Of a stretch of DNA of 64,000 bases, positions 27,707-35,735 are shown one piece after another. The notes under the pieces are model-generated. The model was not told the DNA's origin, did not search any database, and saw only the letters and a list, made by a program, of their open reading frames with translations. Source of the stretch: Streptomyces sp. ISL-43 (GTDB lineage: Bacteria > Actinomycetota > Actinomycetes > Streptomycetales > Streptomycetaceae); the NCBI RefSeq assembly GCF_018614195.1, contig NZ_JAGGOT010000064.1, positions 1 through 64,000 on the forward strand, read 5' to 3'. Numbering within the stretch: position 1 is the stretch's first letter; each line of letters begins with the position of its first letter. Made by a program: the position numbers and the translations under genes.

Positions 27707-29134
27707 GTGACGTCCCGAAAGCCTGATGAGCAGTTGGCTCGCGACTCCAGACTCCGACTCGTCTACCCGCGGTCCGCGGGTACGGTCCGCAAAGCGGTGG
27801 CCGACCGGCGAACCCGGACCACCCCCAGGCCTCCGGCGGGCACCCCCGCCACGGCCGACCTCGCGAACAGGGCCCGCGCCTCGCTCGCCGACGCCGTGAG
27901 ACTCGCCCGCTGGGCCGAGCTCAACCTCGGTGCCGGAGACGGCGGCAGGCCCGCACCGACGGGCGCCCTGCCCGCCGACGACGTCGAACGCGCCGCCGCC
28001 GAGCTGCGCCTGACGCCGGGCCAGATCCGGGTCGGCTGGGACCGTGCCCGGCTCTCCGGCCTGGTCGAGGTGCACGGCGGCCATGCCCGCCCCGGCTGGC
28101 GCCTGCGCGCCTGGGACCGGGACGACGCCGCCGTACTGCGCGGCTGGGTGGCCCTCTTCGACGCCTGGTCACTGGTCCACCCCGCCCCCGCCGACATCGC
28201 CCCCGCGGCCGTCGCCGAGGTCGTCGAGGCCATGCCCCAGCTGCTCTCCCTGCTCCAGCTCTCCGCCGGTCCCGTGACCGTCCCCGACCTGCTGGACCTG
28301 CTCGGGCAGCGCGTCGACGAACTGCGCGACGAGCGGTGCGAGGTCCCCTACGAGGCCACCGCGCACGCGGGCGCCCCCGCGCCGGCCGATCCCGCGCCGG
28401 CCGCGCCCCCCGTACCGCTCGCCCGGCTGCTGCGCTGGGCGCTCGGCGGACTCGCCGCCGTCGACGCCGTCACCCTCGGCCCCGCCCGGGCCACCCTCAC
28501 CCCGCTCGGGAGCTGGGCCGTCTGGGTCAAGCTGGAGCAGATCTGCGTCGCCGCGCAGAGCCCGGCCGGGAACATCGAGCAGTCCGCGGCCGCGATGCTC
28601 CACGGCTGCGCCCGGCTCACCCCGGGCCCGGCCCGCGCCGAATACCAGGCCTGGCTGGCCGCCCGGCCCGTCGGCCACGCCGTCTCCGAACTGCTGCACG
28701 CGGCCCGCGGCGAGGACGCCCTGCTGCGCGGGCTCGCCTTCGAGGCGCTGCGCGTGGTGGGAGCCCCCGCCGAGCCCGAGGTCCGCGCGGCCTCCCGCGA
28801 GGCGACGCTGCGCCCCTACGCCCTGCTCTGGCTCGCCGTGCACGACGGGGTCGACCCCGACGAGGCGCAGGACGTGCTCACCGCCGAGGAGCAGACCTGG
28901 CTCTGGGTGGACACCGCCGCGGCCATCGCCGACCACGGCGAGGCCGACCTGCTCGCCCGCCACCTCGACTCGGCCGTGCGGACCACGGTCCCGCGGCTGC
29001 TGGACGAGGTCCGCGCGGTCGGCCATCCCCGCACGGTGCAGGTGCTGGTCGCGCTGGCTGCCGCGCACCCCGACCCGGCCCTGGCCAAGGCGGTCCGCCG
29101 GGCGGCCTTCCAGGTGCACACCGGCGGCGCGTAG
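27707..29134 (+). CDS. Large conserved protein of unknown function
   Basis: The 475-residue protein starts at a GTG. It has no signal peptide or transmembrane segments. Residues about 70-150 look like a winged-helix-type unit (DDVERAAAELRLTPGQIRVGWDRARLSGLVEV). The rest is helical and Ala/Leu-rich, including LTPLGSWAVWVKLE, as in actinobacterial proteins that carry repeats of unknown function. I do not recognise a catalytic motif. It stands alone between a hydrolase and a VOC protein. Confidence 0.75.
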   Translation: MTSRKPDEQLARDSRLRLVYPRSAGTVRKAVADRRTRTTPRPPAGTPATADLANRARASLADAVRLARWAELNLGAGDGGRPAPTGALPADDVERAAAELRLTPGQIRVGWDRARLSGLVEVHGGHARPGWRLRAWDRDDAAVLRGWVALFDAWSLVHPAPADIAPAAVAEVVEAMPQLLSLLQLSAGPVTVPDLLDLLGQRVDELRDERCEVPYEATAHAGAPAPADPAPAAPPVPLARLLRWALGGLAAVDAVTLGPARATLTPLGSWAVWVKLEQICVAAQSPAGNIEQSAAAMLHGCARLTPGPARAEYQAWLAARPVGHAVSELLHAARGEDALLRGLAFEALRVVGAPAEPEVRAASREATLRPYALLWLAVHDGVDPDEAQDVLTAEEQTWLWVDTAAAIADHGEADLLARHLDSAVRTTVPRLLDEVRAVGHPRTVQVLVALAAAHPDPALAKAVRRAAFQVHTGGA

Positions 29135-29171
29135 CGCCCCGCGGGACATCAAGGGGCGTACGCGCCGCGGC

Positions 29172-29567
29172 TCAGGCCTGCGGCGCGTACGTCCCGAAGC
29201 TCCACACGTTGCCCTCGGCGTCGCGGGCCATGTAGTCCCGCGAGCCGTACTCCTGGTCGGCCGGCTCCATCAGGATCTCCACGCCGTGCTCGGCGGCCCG
29301 GCGGTGGTGGGCGTCCACGTCGTCGACGACCACGTAGACCCCGGCCGGGCCCGCGGCCTCCATGGCCTTGTCGAAGGCGCCGCCGCGGCCCTTGCTGCCG
29401 AGCATCACCATGCCGTTCCCGTAGGACAGCTCCGCGTGCATCACGGCCCCGTCCTCCCCTTCGTACGCCGCGACCTGGGTGAATCCGAACGCCTCCGTCA
29501 GCTGCTGGATGGCGGCTTTGGCGTCGGTGTAGAGCAGTGTCGGATAGATGGACGGAACGCCTGCCAT
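29172..29567 (-). CDS. VOC (glyoxalase/bleomycin-resistance fold) protein
   Basis: The 131-residue protein has the paired beta-alpha-beta-beta-beta modules of the VOC superfamily, with YPTLLYTDAKAAIQQLTEAFGF at the N-terminus and SRDYMARDAEGNVWSFGTY at the C-terminus, typical of PhnB-like proteins. The ATG at 29567 has GGAAG upstream. The catalytic or binding role is unknown. Confidence 0.85.
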   Translation of the reverse strand: MAGVPSIYPTLLYTDAKAAIQQLTEAFGFTQVAAYEGEDGAVMHAELSYGNGMVMLGSKGRGGAFDKAMEAAGPAGVYVVVDDVDAHHRRAAEHGVEILMEPADQEYGSRDYMARDAEGNVWSFGTYAPQA

Positions 29568-29644
29568 GGCGATCACTTCCTCATGTGCCGTGTGCGGACG
29601 GTGGACGGTGACCCGCGTCACAGCATGGCAGGCGCCACCGGCAG

Positions 29645-30535
29645 TCAGCGGAAGGTGTTGCACTGGGCCATGTCGCCCGTCCGGTAGCCCTGGTAGAACC
29701 ACTGCTGGCGCTGCTCGGCGCTGCCGTGCGTCCAGGACTCCGGGGACACCCGGCCCTGGAACTTCTCCTGGATCCGGTCGTCGCCGACCGCGGCGGCCGC
29801 GTCCAGGCCGTCCTTGATGTCCTGGTCGGTCAGGCTGGTGATCAGCGGCTTGCCGGTGGACTCGTCCGGGGTCTTCGTCGCGTTGTGCGCCCACACCCCG
29901 GCGTAGCAGTCGGCCTGCAGCTCGACCCGTACGGCGTTGCTGTTCGCACCCTGCCGGCCGTCCTGGGCCTTCTGCAGGGTGCCCGTCAGGTTCTGGATGT
30001 GGTGCCCGTACTCGTGGGCGACCACGTAGGCCTGGGCGAAGGGGCCGCCGCTCGCGCCGAACTTGGTGCGCAGCTCGTCGAAGAAGCCGAGGTCCAGGTA
30101 GACCTGCCGGTCACCGGGGCAGTAGAACGGGCCGACCGCCGAGGTGGCCGCCCCGCAGGCGGTGCCCACCTTCCCGGTGAAGAACACCGTCTGCGCCGGG
30201 CTGTACTGGCCGCTCCGCTTGGTGAACTCCTGCCGCCAGAAGTCCTGGGTGCTGTTGACCACGGCCACCAGCCGGCAGTCCTCGCGCTCGTTCGCGTCCT
30301 GCCCGGTCTTGCAGGTCTGCTGCACCTGGGCCGCCGAGGACGAGGTCGCCGCCGGCTCCGGGCTCCCGTCGGACAGGCCCAGCTGCTCCGGACCGACCCC
30401 GAAGAGCAGGCCCATGACGAGTGCGATGAGACCCACGATGCCGCCGCCGATGGTGGCCTTCCCGCCGGGGACGCGGCTGCCGCGCACGTCTTTGACCTCG
30501 GAAGTGTCCAGATTGGCGTTGTCGTCGAACTGCAT
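29645..30535 (-). CDS. Neutral zinc metallopeptidase (YpfJ family)
   Basis: The 296-residue protein has one N-terminal transmembrane helix (about 27-47), a Ser/Ala spacer, and an extracellular domain with the zinc motif HEYGHH (His174, Glu175, His178) and cysteine pairs. These features match the YpfJ-type 'neutral zinc metallopeptidase' family. It would be membrane bound with the catalytic domain outside. No partner is adjacent. Confidence 0.9.
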   Translation of the reverse strand: MQFDDNANLDTSEVKDVRGSRVPGGKATIGGGIVGLIALVMGLLFGVGPEQLGLSDGSPEPAATSSSAAQVQQTCKTGQDANEREDCRLVAVVNSTQDFWRQEFTKRSGQYSPAQTVFFTGKVGTACGAATSAVGPFYCPGDRQVYLDLGFFDELRTKFGASGGPFAQAYVVAHEYGHHIQNLTGTLQKAQDGRQGANSNAVRVELQADCYAGVWAHNATKTPDESTGKPLITSLTDQDIKDGLDAAAAVGDDRIQEKFQGRVSPESWTHGSAEQRQQWFYQGYRTGDMAQCNTFR

Positions 30536-30734
30536 CCCGCACCGCCCTGCATCGTGAACAAGAGGGGCCCGTCTCCACCCCTGCGGCGAGTATCAACCGG
30601 TTCGTCCTGATGCGCCCCTCCGCCGGGCGGTGTGATCCTTGGGCCGAACGGGGGATACGGGCAAGGGGGCGCGGCCGGTCCGGTGGCGGAGCGGGGTGGA
30701 GCGGACGGCCCCGAAAGTAGTTGCGCACCCCCGG

Positions 30735-30740
30735 TAGAAT
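30735..30740 (+). promoter_or_regulatory. Candidate -10 element for the ABC-F transcript
   Basis: TAGAAT lies 8 bp before the ATG of a short ORF at 30748, so transcription from it would begin near that ATG. A convincing -35 is not visible. Confidence 0.4.
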
Positions 30741-30747
30741 GACTCCC

Positions 30748-30771
30748 ATGGCAAATCTCCTCGCGGATTAG
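30748..30771 (+). CDS. Candidate seven-residue leader peptide before the ABC-F gene
   Basis: An ATG begins MANLLAD followed by a stop, 63 bp before the ABC-F GTG. The -10-like TAGAAT 8 bp upstream would make it leaderless. Many antibiotic-response ABC-F genes are controlled by ribosome stalling on a short leader peptide; here the evidence is position only. No obvious competing hairpins were worked out between 30771 and 30834. Confidence 0.35.
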   Translation: MANLLAD

Positions 30772-30833
30772 CGGCGTCGAAGCATCGCGTCCTGCCCCCT
30801 TTCCGCCGTCCCGACCCGCCCTGGAGTATTTCC

Positions 30834-32432
30834 GTGATCACCGCCACCGGCATCGAGCTGCGCGCCGGCGCCCGCATCCTCATCGAGAACGCTTCCTTCC
30901 GCATCGCCAAGGGTGACCGCATCGGCCTCGTCGGCCGCAACGGAGCCGGCAAGACCACCCTCACCAAGTGCCTCGCGGGCGAGGGCCAGCCGGCCGCCGG
31001 CAGCATCGCCCGCTCGGGCGAGGTCGGCTACCTCCCGCAGGACCCGCGCACCGGCGACCTCGACGTGCTGGCCAGCGACCGGATCCTGTCCGCGCGCGGT
31101 CTCGACGTGCTGCTCAAGAAGATGCGGATGAACGAGGAGCGCATCTCCTCCGGCTCCGGCGCCACCCGCGAGAAGGCGATGCGCCAGTACGAGCGCCAGG
31201 AGACCGAGTTCCTCACCAAGGGCGGATACGCCGCCGAGTCCGAGGCCGCGACCATCTCGGCCGCCCTCGGCCTGCCCGACCGGGTCCTCGGCCAGCCGCT
31301 GCACACCCTCTCCGGCGGTCAGCGCCGTCGTGTCGAGCTCGCCCGGATCCTCTTCTCGGACGCCGACACCCTGCTCCTCGACGAGCCGACCAACCACCTC
31401 GACGCCGACTCGATCGTGTGGCTGCGCGACTACCTGAAGACCTACCGCGGCGGCTTCATCGTGATCTCGCACGACGTCGACCTGGTCGAGACGGTCGTCA
31501 ACAAGGTCTTCTACCTGGACGCCAACCGCTCCCAGATCGACGTCTACAACATGGGCTGGAAGCTCTACCAGCAGCAGCGCGAGGCCGACGAGAAGCGCCG
31601 CAAGCGCGAGCGCCAGAACGCCGAGAAGAAGGCCGCGGCCCTGAACTCGCAGGCCGACAAGATGCGCGCCAAGGCCACCAAGACGGTCGCCGCGCAGAAC
31701 ATGGCCAAGCGCGCCGAGCGGCTGCTCTCCGGCCTGGAGGCCGTCCGCGTCTCCGACAAGGTCGCCAAGCTGCGCTTCCCGGACCCGGCGCCCTGCGGCA
31801 AGACCCCGCTGACCGCCGAGGGCCTGTCGAAGTCCTACGGCTCGCTGGAGATCTTCACCGACGTCGACCTGGCCATCGACAAGGGCTCCCGCGTCGTCAT
31901 CCTCGGCCTCAACGGTGCCGGCAAGACCACGCTGCTGCGCCTGCTCTCGGGCACCGAGAAGCCGGACACCGGCACCGTCGTCCCCGGCCACGGCCTCAAG
32001 CTCGGCTACTACGCCCAGGAGCACGAGACCCTGGACCCGGAGCGCAGCGTCCTGGAGAACATGCGCTCCTCGGCGCCGGACCTGGACCTGGTCGCCGTAC
32101 GCAAGACGCTCGGCTCGTTCCTCTTCTCCGGTGACGACGTGGACAAGCCGGCGGGCGTCCTGTCCGGCGGTGAGAAGACCCGGCTGGCCCTGGCGACCCT
32201 GGTCGTCTCCTCGGCGAACGTGCTGCTGCTCGACGAGCCCACGAACAACCTCGACCCGGCCAGCCGCGAGGAGATCCTGGGCGCGCTGCGCACGTACAAG
32301 GGCGCGGTCATCCTCGTCACGCACGACGAGGGCGCCGTCGAGGCGCTGGAGCCGGAGCGGATCATCCTGCTCCCGGACGGCGTCGAGGACCTGTGGGGCC
32401 CGGACTACCGGGACCTCGTGTCGCTCGCCTGA
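30834..32432 (+). CDS. ABC-F subfamily ATPase (translation factor type)
   Basis: The 532-residue protein has two ABC ATPase domains without transmembrane segments: Walker A GRNGAGKT (34-41) and GLNGAGKTT (about 360), signatures LSGGQRRRVELAR and LSGGEKTRLALAT, and a long Lys/Arg/Glu coiled-coil linker with EKRRKRERQNAEKKAAAL. This layout is ABC-F, which acts on the ribosome E site. The GTG start has GGAG 8 bp upstream. It may be a housekeeping EttA-like or a resistance member; sequence alone does not decide. Confidence 0.92.
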   Translation: MITATGIELRAGARILIENASFRIAKGDRIGLVGRNGAGKTTLTKCLAGEGQPAAGSIARSGEVGYLPQDPRTGDLDVLASDRILSARGLDVLLKKMRMNEERISSGSGATREKAMRQYERQETEFLTKGGYAAESEAATISAALGLPDRVLGQPLHTLSGGQRRRVELARILFSDADTLLLDEPTNHLDADSIVWLRDYLKTYRGGFIVISHDVDLVETVVNKVFYLDANRSQIDVYNMGWKLYQQQREADEKRRKRERQNAEKKAAALNSQADKMRAKATKTVAAQNMAKRAERLLSGLEAVRVSDKVAKLRFPDPAPCGKTPLTAEGLSKSYGSLEIFTDVDLAIDKGSRVVILGLNGAGKTTLLRLLSGTEKPDTGTVVPGHGLKLGYYAQEHETLDPERSVLENMRSSAPDLDLVAVRKTLGSFLFSGDDVDKPAGVLSGGEKTRLALATLVVSSANVLLLDEPTNNLDPASREEILGALRTYKGAVILVTHDEGAVEALEPERIILLPDGVEDLWGPDYRDLVSLA

Positions 32433-32469
32433 GCCGCTTCCGCTTCCGCTTCACCGTCCGCGCGGGGGT

Positions 32470-32508
32470 GATCCAGTTCCTTATGGATCATTCGGCTCAG
32501 GCGTGATC
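32470..32508. promoter_or_regulatory. Cluster of three GATC sites upstream of gbn
   Basis: GATC occurs at 32470, 32486 (GATCATT) and 32505, with a fourth at 32763 close to the gbn start. Gbn of S. coelicolor is reported to bind GATC-containing sites, so autoregulation is an attractive reading. The 373-bp gap 32433-32805 holds these sites, the hairpin at 32556 and no gene. Confidence 0.45.
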
Positions 32509-32555
32509 CATCATCTGAGTGAGACGGTCTCGTACCGTGCCGCGCTCGACAACGG

Positions 32556-32589
32556 CCCCGGCCGCATCCCTACGGATGCGCGACCGGGG
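32556..32589 (+). terminator. Imperfect hairpin after the ABC-F gene
   Basis: CCCCGGCCGCATCC and GGATGCGCGACCGGGG can pair with small bulges around a 4-nt loop, about 125 bp after the ABC-F stop and followed by GCCGGTTTT. Confidence 0.45.
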
Positions 32590-32805
32590 TCGCCGGTTTT
32601 CCCGATTCGGCCCCTGACCTGGTGATTCACCCCCGGGTTGCGGGAATGTGACGGAGGTCATGCAGCGGAAGAGGAGATTCCGTTCTGCTCGGGTGTCCAC
32701 TCCGCGAGAAATGCCGTCGTACCGACCTTGCTGAATGGGTGGCCAGGAAGGCGGGGAGGGGTGATCATGAGAAGTCCAGAGCGCACTTCCCATGAGGAGG
32801 CACGG

Positions 32806-33027
32806 GTGGCCGAAACTCTGAAGAAGGGCAGCCGGGTAACCGGCGCCGCGCGCGACAAGCTCGCGGCAGACCTGAAGAAGAAGTACGACTCCGGTGCGAG
32901 TATCCGGGCGCTGGCCGAAGAGACCGGCCGGTCCTACGGATTCGTCCATCGGATGCTCAGCGAGTCCGGAGTCACGTTGCGTGGTCGCGGAGGCGCGACG
33001 CGCGGCAAGAAGGCGGCTACGGCCTGA
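32806..33027 (+). CDS. gbn: Small helix-turn-helix nucleoid-associated protein Gbn
   Basis: The 73-residue protein from the GTG start (MAETLKKGSRVTGAARDKL) contains a helix-turn-helix in SGASIRALAEETGRSYGFVHRML and a basic C-terminal tail (RGRGGATRGKKAATA). It matches the length and type of the GATC-binding nucleoid protein Gbn (SCO1839 in S. coelicolor). GAGGAGG lies 7 bp before the GTG, which decides this start over the upstream in-frame ATG at 32767. It binds DNA broadly and influences development; this is from knowledge of the family. It stands downstream of the ABC-F gene. Confidence 0.88.
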   Translation: MAETLKKGSRVTGAARDKLAADLKKKYDSGASIRALAEETGRSYGFVHRMLSESGVTLRGRGGATRGKKAATA

Positions 33028-33197
33028 CCATAGGTTCCGTTTGGTTCCGAAGGTTTTTCCGTACTCAGCTTCATCGGTTCCAGCTCAACCGTCTTCGGTG
33101 ACCCCCGGTCGGCTACACGGCCGGCTGGGTGGTTACTGTGCAGTCACTTAGGCCGAGATCGCGGCCGACCGACCGCACAACCCACCGGAGGCATCAG

Positions 33198-33977
33198 ATG
33201 GCTCTGCTCGACAAGGACGGCGTACGGCTCACCGTCGACGAGACGGTCGCCACGGTGACATTGACCAATCCGGCCAAGCGAAACGCTCAATCCCCCGCGC
33301 TCTGGCGGGCGTTGACGGAGGCTGGACGGTCGTTGCCGGGCACCGTCCGGGTCGTCGTGCTGCGCGGCGAAGGCAAGTCCTTCTCCGCAGGGCTCGACCG
33401 GCAGGCATTCGCCCCCGAAGGCTTCGAGGGCGAGCCGTCCTTCCTTGATCTGGCGCGCGGTTCGGAGGAACTGCTCGACTCCACCATCGCCGAGTACCAG
33501 GAAGCGTTCACCTGGTGGCGGCGCAACGACATCATCTCCGTGGCCGCCGTTCAGGGGCACGCGATCGGTGCCGGTTTCCAGCTTGCCCTCGCGTGCGATC
33601 TGCGCGTCGTCGCGGACGACGTGCAGTTCGCCATGCGCGAGACCGGGCTGGGCCTGGTCCCCGACCTCGGCGGCACCCAGCCGCTGACCTCACTGGTCGG
33701 CTACGCCCGCGCGCTCGAAATCTGCGCGACGGGCCGCTTCGTGCACGCGGAGGAGGCCGAACGGGTCGGCCTCGCGAACCTGGTCGTCCCGGCCGGCGAA
33801 CTCGACGCGGCGGTCCAGGACCTCACCACGGCGCTACTGGCTCCGCCGCGGGACGCCGTGGTCGAGACGAAGGCGCTGCTGCGGGGTGCGGGGTCGCGTA
33901 CGTACGACGACCAGCGCACGGCGGAACGCGCGGCCCAGGCCCGCCGCCTCCGCGACCTGGCGGGCGTCTCGGACTGA
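33198..33977 (+). CDS. Crotonase (enoyl-CoA hydratase/isomerase) family protein
   Basis: The 259-residue protein has the crotonase fold with oxyanion loops GKSFSAGLD and GHAIGAGFQLALACDLR. At the position of the first hydratase glutamate (rat E144) it has Q128, while the second (E164) is kept as E148 in AMRETGLGLVPDLGGT. A standard hydratase needs both, so the enzyme is probably an isomerase, hydrolase or another crotonase. Good Shine-Dalgarno GGAGG at 33187. No neighbouring beta-oxidation genes. Confidence 0.88.
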   Translation: MALLDKDGVRLTVDETVATVTLTNPAKRNAQSPALWRALTEAGRSLPGTVRVVVLRGEGKSFSAGLDRQAFAPEGFEGEPSFLDLARGSEELLDSTIAEYQEAFTWWRRNDIISVAAVQGHAIGAGFQLALACDLRVVADDVQFAMRETGLGLVPDLGGTQPLTSLVGYARALEICATGRFVHAEEAERVGLANLVVPAGELDAAVQDLTTALLAPPRDAVVETKALLRGAGSRTYDDQRTAERAAQARRLRDLAGVSD

Positions 33978-34176
33978 CCGAGGCCCCGGAGGGCCGGCCG
34001 CGGTCGTCCGCGGCGCCGCGGACGAGCCTGCCCGGGTCCGCGTAGCGGGAGCGGGCCCCGTGGGGCGTGCGTGCGGCGGGTGGGGGAATGGAAGGGGCCG
34101 ATCGGGGTAGTCCCGCGCGGTGAGGTGACGGGCGACTTACTGTGGTCGGGAGCCCAACCGCGCGAAGGGACCCGAT

Positions 34177-34611
34177 ATGACCGAATCCGCCACAGGCGGC
34201 AGCGCCGCCAAGCCCGCCGCCGACCGGGGCCGCACGAGCATCGCCGACGGGGTGGTCGAGAAGATCGCCGGCCTGGCCGCCCGCGAGGTGGTCGGCGTCC
34301 ACGCCATGGGCAGCGGCAGCGGCCTGTCCCGTACCTTCGGCGCCGTCCGCGACCGCGTCCCCGGCGGGGCCAAGTCCTCCGTCAGCCGGGGCGTGAAGGC
34401 CGAGGTCGGCGAGGTGCAGACCGCCCTCGATCTGGAGATCGTCGTCGAATACGGCGTGTCGATCCGCGACGTGGCCCGGGCCGTTCGTGAGAACGTCGTC
34501 TCCGCGGTGGAGCGGATGACCGGCCTGGAGGTCGTCGAGGTCAACATCGCGGTCAGCGACGTCAAGCTGCCCGACGAGGACGACGAGGAGCCGGAGTCCC
34601 GACTGCAGTAG
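34177..34611 (+). CDS. Asp23/Gls24-family envelope stress protein
   Basis: The 144-residue protein has the Asp23/Gls24 domain: SIADGVVEKIAGLAAREVVGVHAMG, then ALDLEIVVEYGVSIRDVARAVRENVVSAVERMTGLEVVEVNIAVSD split over the domain. A Thr/Ala/Ser-rich N-terminus and acidic tail (DEDDEEPES) flank it. It is the first gene of a five-gene coupled set. Homologues in Firmicutes sit at the membrane via AmaP and protect under alkaline or envelope stress. Confidence 0.9.
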   Translation: MTESATGGSAAKPAADRGRTSIADGVVEKIAGLAAREVVGVHAMGSGSGLSRTFGAVRDRVPGGAKSSVSRGVKAEVGEVQTALDLEIVVEYGVSIRDVARAVRENVVSAVERMTGLEVVEVNIAVSDVKLPDEDDEEPESRLQ

Positions 34612-34621
34612 AGGAGCCCGC

Positions 34622-34849
34622 ATGAGCATGGCGGTCGTCGGCCTGGTGGCCGGCATGGCACTGGGGTTCGCCGGCTACTTCGGCGGCTTCGGGGCCTTCC
34701 TGCTGGTGGCGGCGCTCGGCGCCATCGGCTTCGTCGTCGGGCGGTTCCTCGACGGGGACCTGGAACCCGGCGACTTCTTCCGTCCCCGAGACCGGAACCG
34801 TGACCGCGACCGCGATCGCGACCACCGCGGCCGGGACCGGGACCGATGA
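34622..34849 (+). CDS. Small membrane protein with Arg/Asp repeat tail
   Basis: The 75-residue protein has one to two hydrophobic segments (about 3-42, Gly/Ala-rich) and a remarkable C-terminal tail of alternating Arg and Asp residues (about 53-75). It starts after a GAGGAG Shine-Dalgarno, 10 bp after the Asp23 stop, and its stop overlaps the next start. Its position and size recall the DUF2273-type small protein found in Asp23/AmaP operons; the tail may mediate protein interactions. Confidence 0.78.
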   Translation: MSMAVVGLVAGMALGFAGYFGGFGAFLLVAALGAIGFVVGRFLDGDLEPGDFFRPRDRNRDRDRDRDHRGRDRDR

Positions 34850-35208
34850 ACACGCCCAGGCCCGCCCCGCCCCGGGTGGCCGCCGCCGAGCGGGGTGCCA
34901 CCCGTATCGTCGACCGGGTCGTGGCGAAGATCGCCGCCCAGGCAGCGCGCGAGGCGCTCGCCGGACAGGGCGCCGCCCCGCCGCACGCCACGGTCACCGT
35001 GCACCACGACATCGCCCGCGTCCGGGTGGTCCTGGAGCTGGCCTACCCCGCAGACCTCGCCGCCCAGTGCGCGGCCGTACGCCGCCAGGTCGCCCAGCGC
35101 GTCGAGGAGTACGCGGCGATGACCGTGCCCGAGGTCGACATCGACATCGAGCGGCTGCGCCCCGAGCGGGCCCGGCCCGCCGCCGGGCGGGACCGGCGGC
35201 TGCGGTGA
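34846..35208 (+). CDS. Second Asp23/Gls24-family protein
   Basis: The 120-residue protein repeats the Asp23 layout: GATRIVDRVVAKIAAQAAREAL, ATVTVHHDIARVRVVLELAYPADLAAQCAAVR and VPEVDIDIERLRP. The ATG overlaps the previous stop (ATGA) and its stop overlaps the next GTG. It is a paralogue of the first Asp23-type gene in the same operon. Confidence 0.87.
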   Translation: MNTPRPAPPRVAAAERGATRIVDRVVAKIAAQAAREALAGQGAAPPHATVTVHHDIARVRVVLELAYPADLAAQCAAVRRQVAQRVEEYAAMTVPEVDIDIERLRPERARPAAGRDRRLR

Positions 35209-35735
35209 CCGCCCGGTTCCGCTCGCCCCGCCGGATCCCGGCCGCGGTGGCGGCGTTCGCCCTTCTGGCCGTTGCCGGGCTGTTCCTGTACGACCTGGCG
35301 GCGGTACGGGCCCACCGGCCCGGCATGGGCTGGCGACGCGAACTCGGCCGCGAACTGGAACGGCACACCCCGGCGGACCTCGGCGTCCTGATCGGCGGCG
35401 GCGTCCTCGCCGCGGCCGGGGCGGTGCTGCTGCTGTACGCCCTCACACCGGGCCTGCGCGGGATCCTGCCTATGCGCGCCGAACACCCCGAGGTCCGGGC
35501 CGGACTGGAACGCAAGGCCGCCGCGCAGGTGCTGCGCGACCGGGCGATGGAGGTGTCCGGGGTGCGGTCGGTGCGGGTCACGGTGGGCCGGACCCACATC
35601 GGGGTCCGGGCCGTGTCCCACTTCCGCGAACTGGACGAGGTACGGGCCGACCTGGACGCGGTGCTGGCCGTCGGGACCGAGGAGCTGGGCCTGGCGCACG
35701 AGCTGCGGCCGAGGGTACGGGTGAACCGGCGGTGA
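35205..35735 (+). CDS. DUF6286-type membrane protein in Asp23 operon
   Basis: The 176-residue protein has two transmembrane helices (about 12-30 and 60-80) and a C-terminal basic domain that resembles a degenerate Asp23/AmaP-like alpha-beta fold (AAAQVLRDRAMEVSGVRSVRVTVG). GTG start overlaps the preceding stop and the stop overlaps the next start. It lies between an Asp23 gene and amaP. Function inferred only from the operon. Confidence 0.82.
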   Translation: MTARFRSPRRIPAAVAAFALLAVAGLFLYDLAAVRAHRPGMGWRRELGRELERHTPADLGVLIGGGVLAAAGAVLLLYALTPGLRGILPMRAEHPEVRAGLERKAAAQVLRDRAMEVSGVRSVRVTVGRTHIGVRAVSHFRELDEVRADLDAVLAVGTEELGLAHELRPRVRVNRR

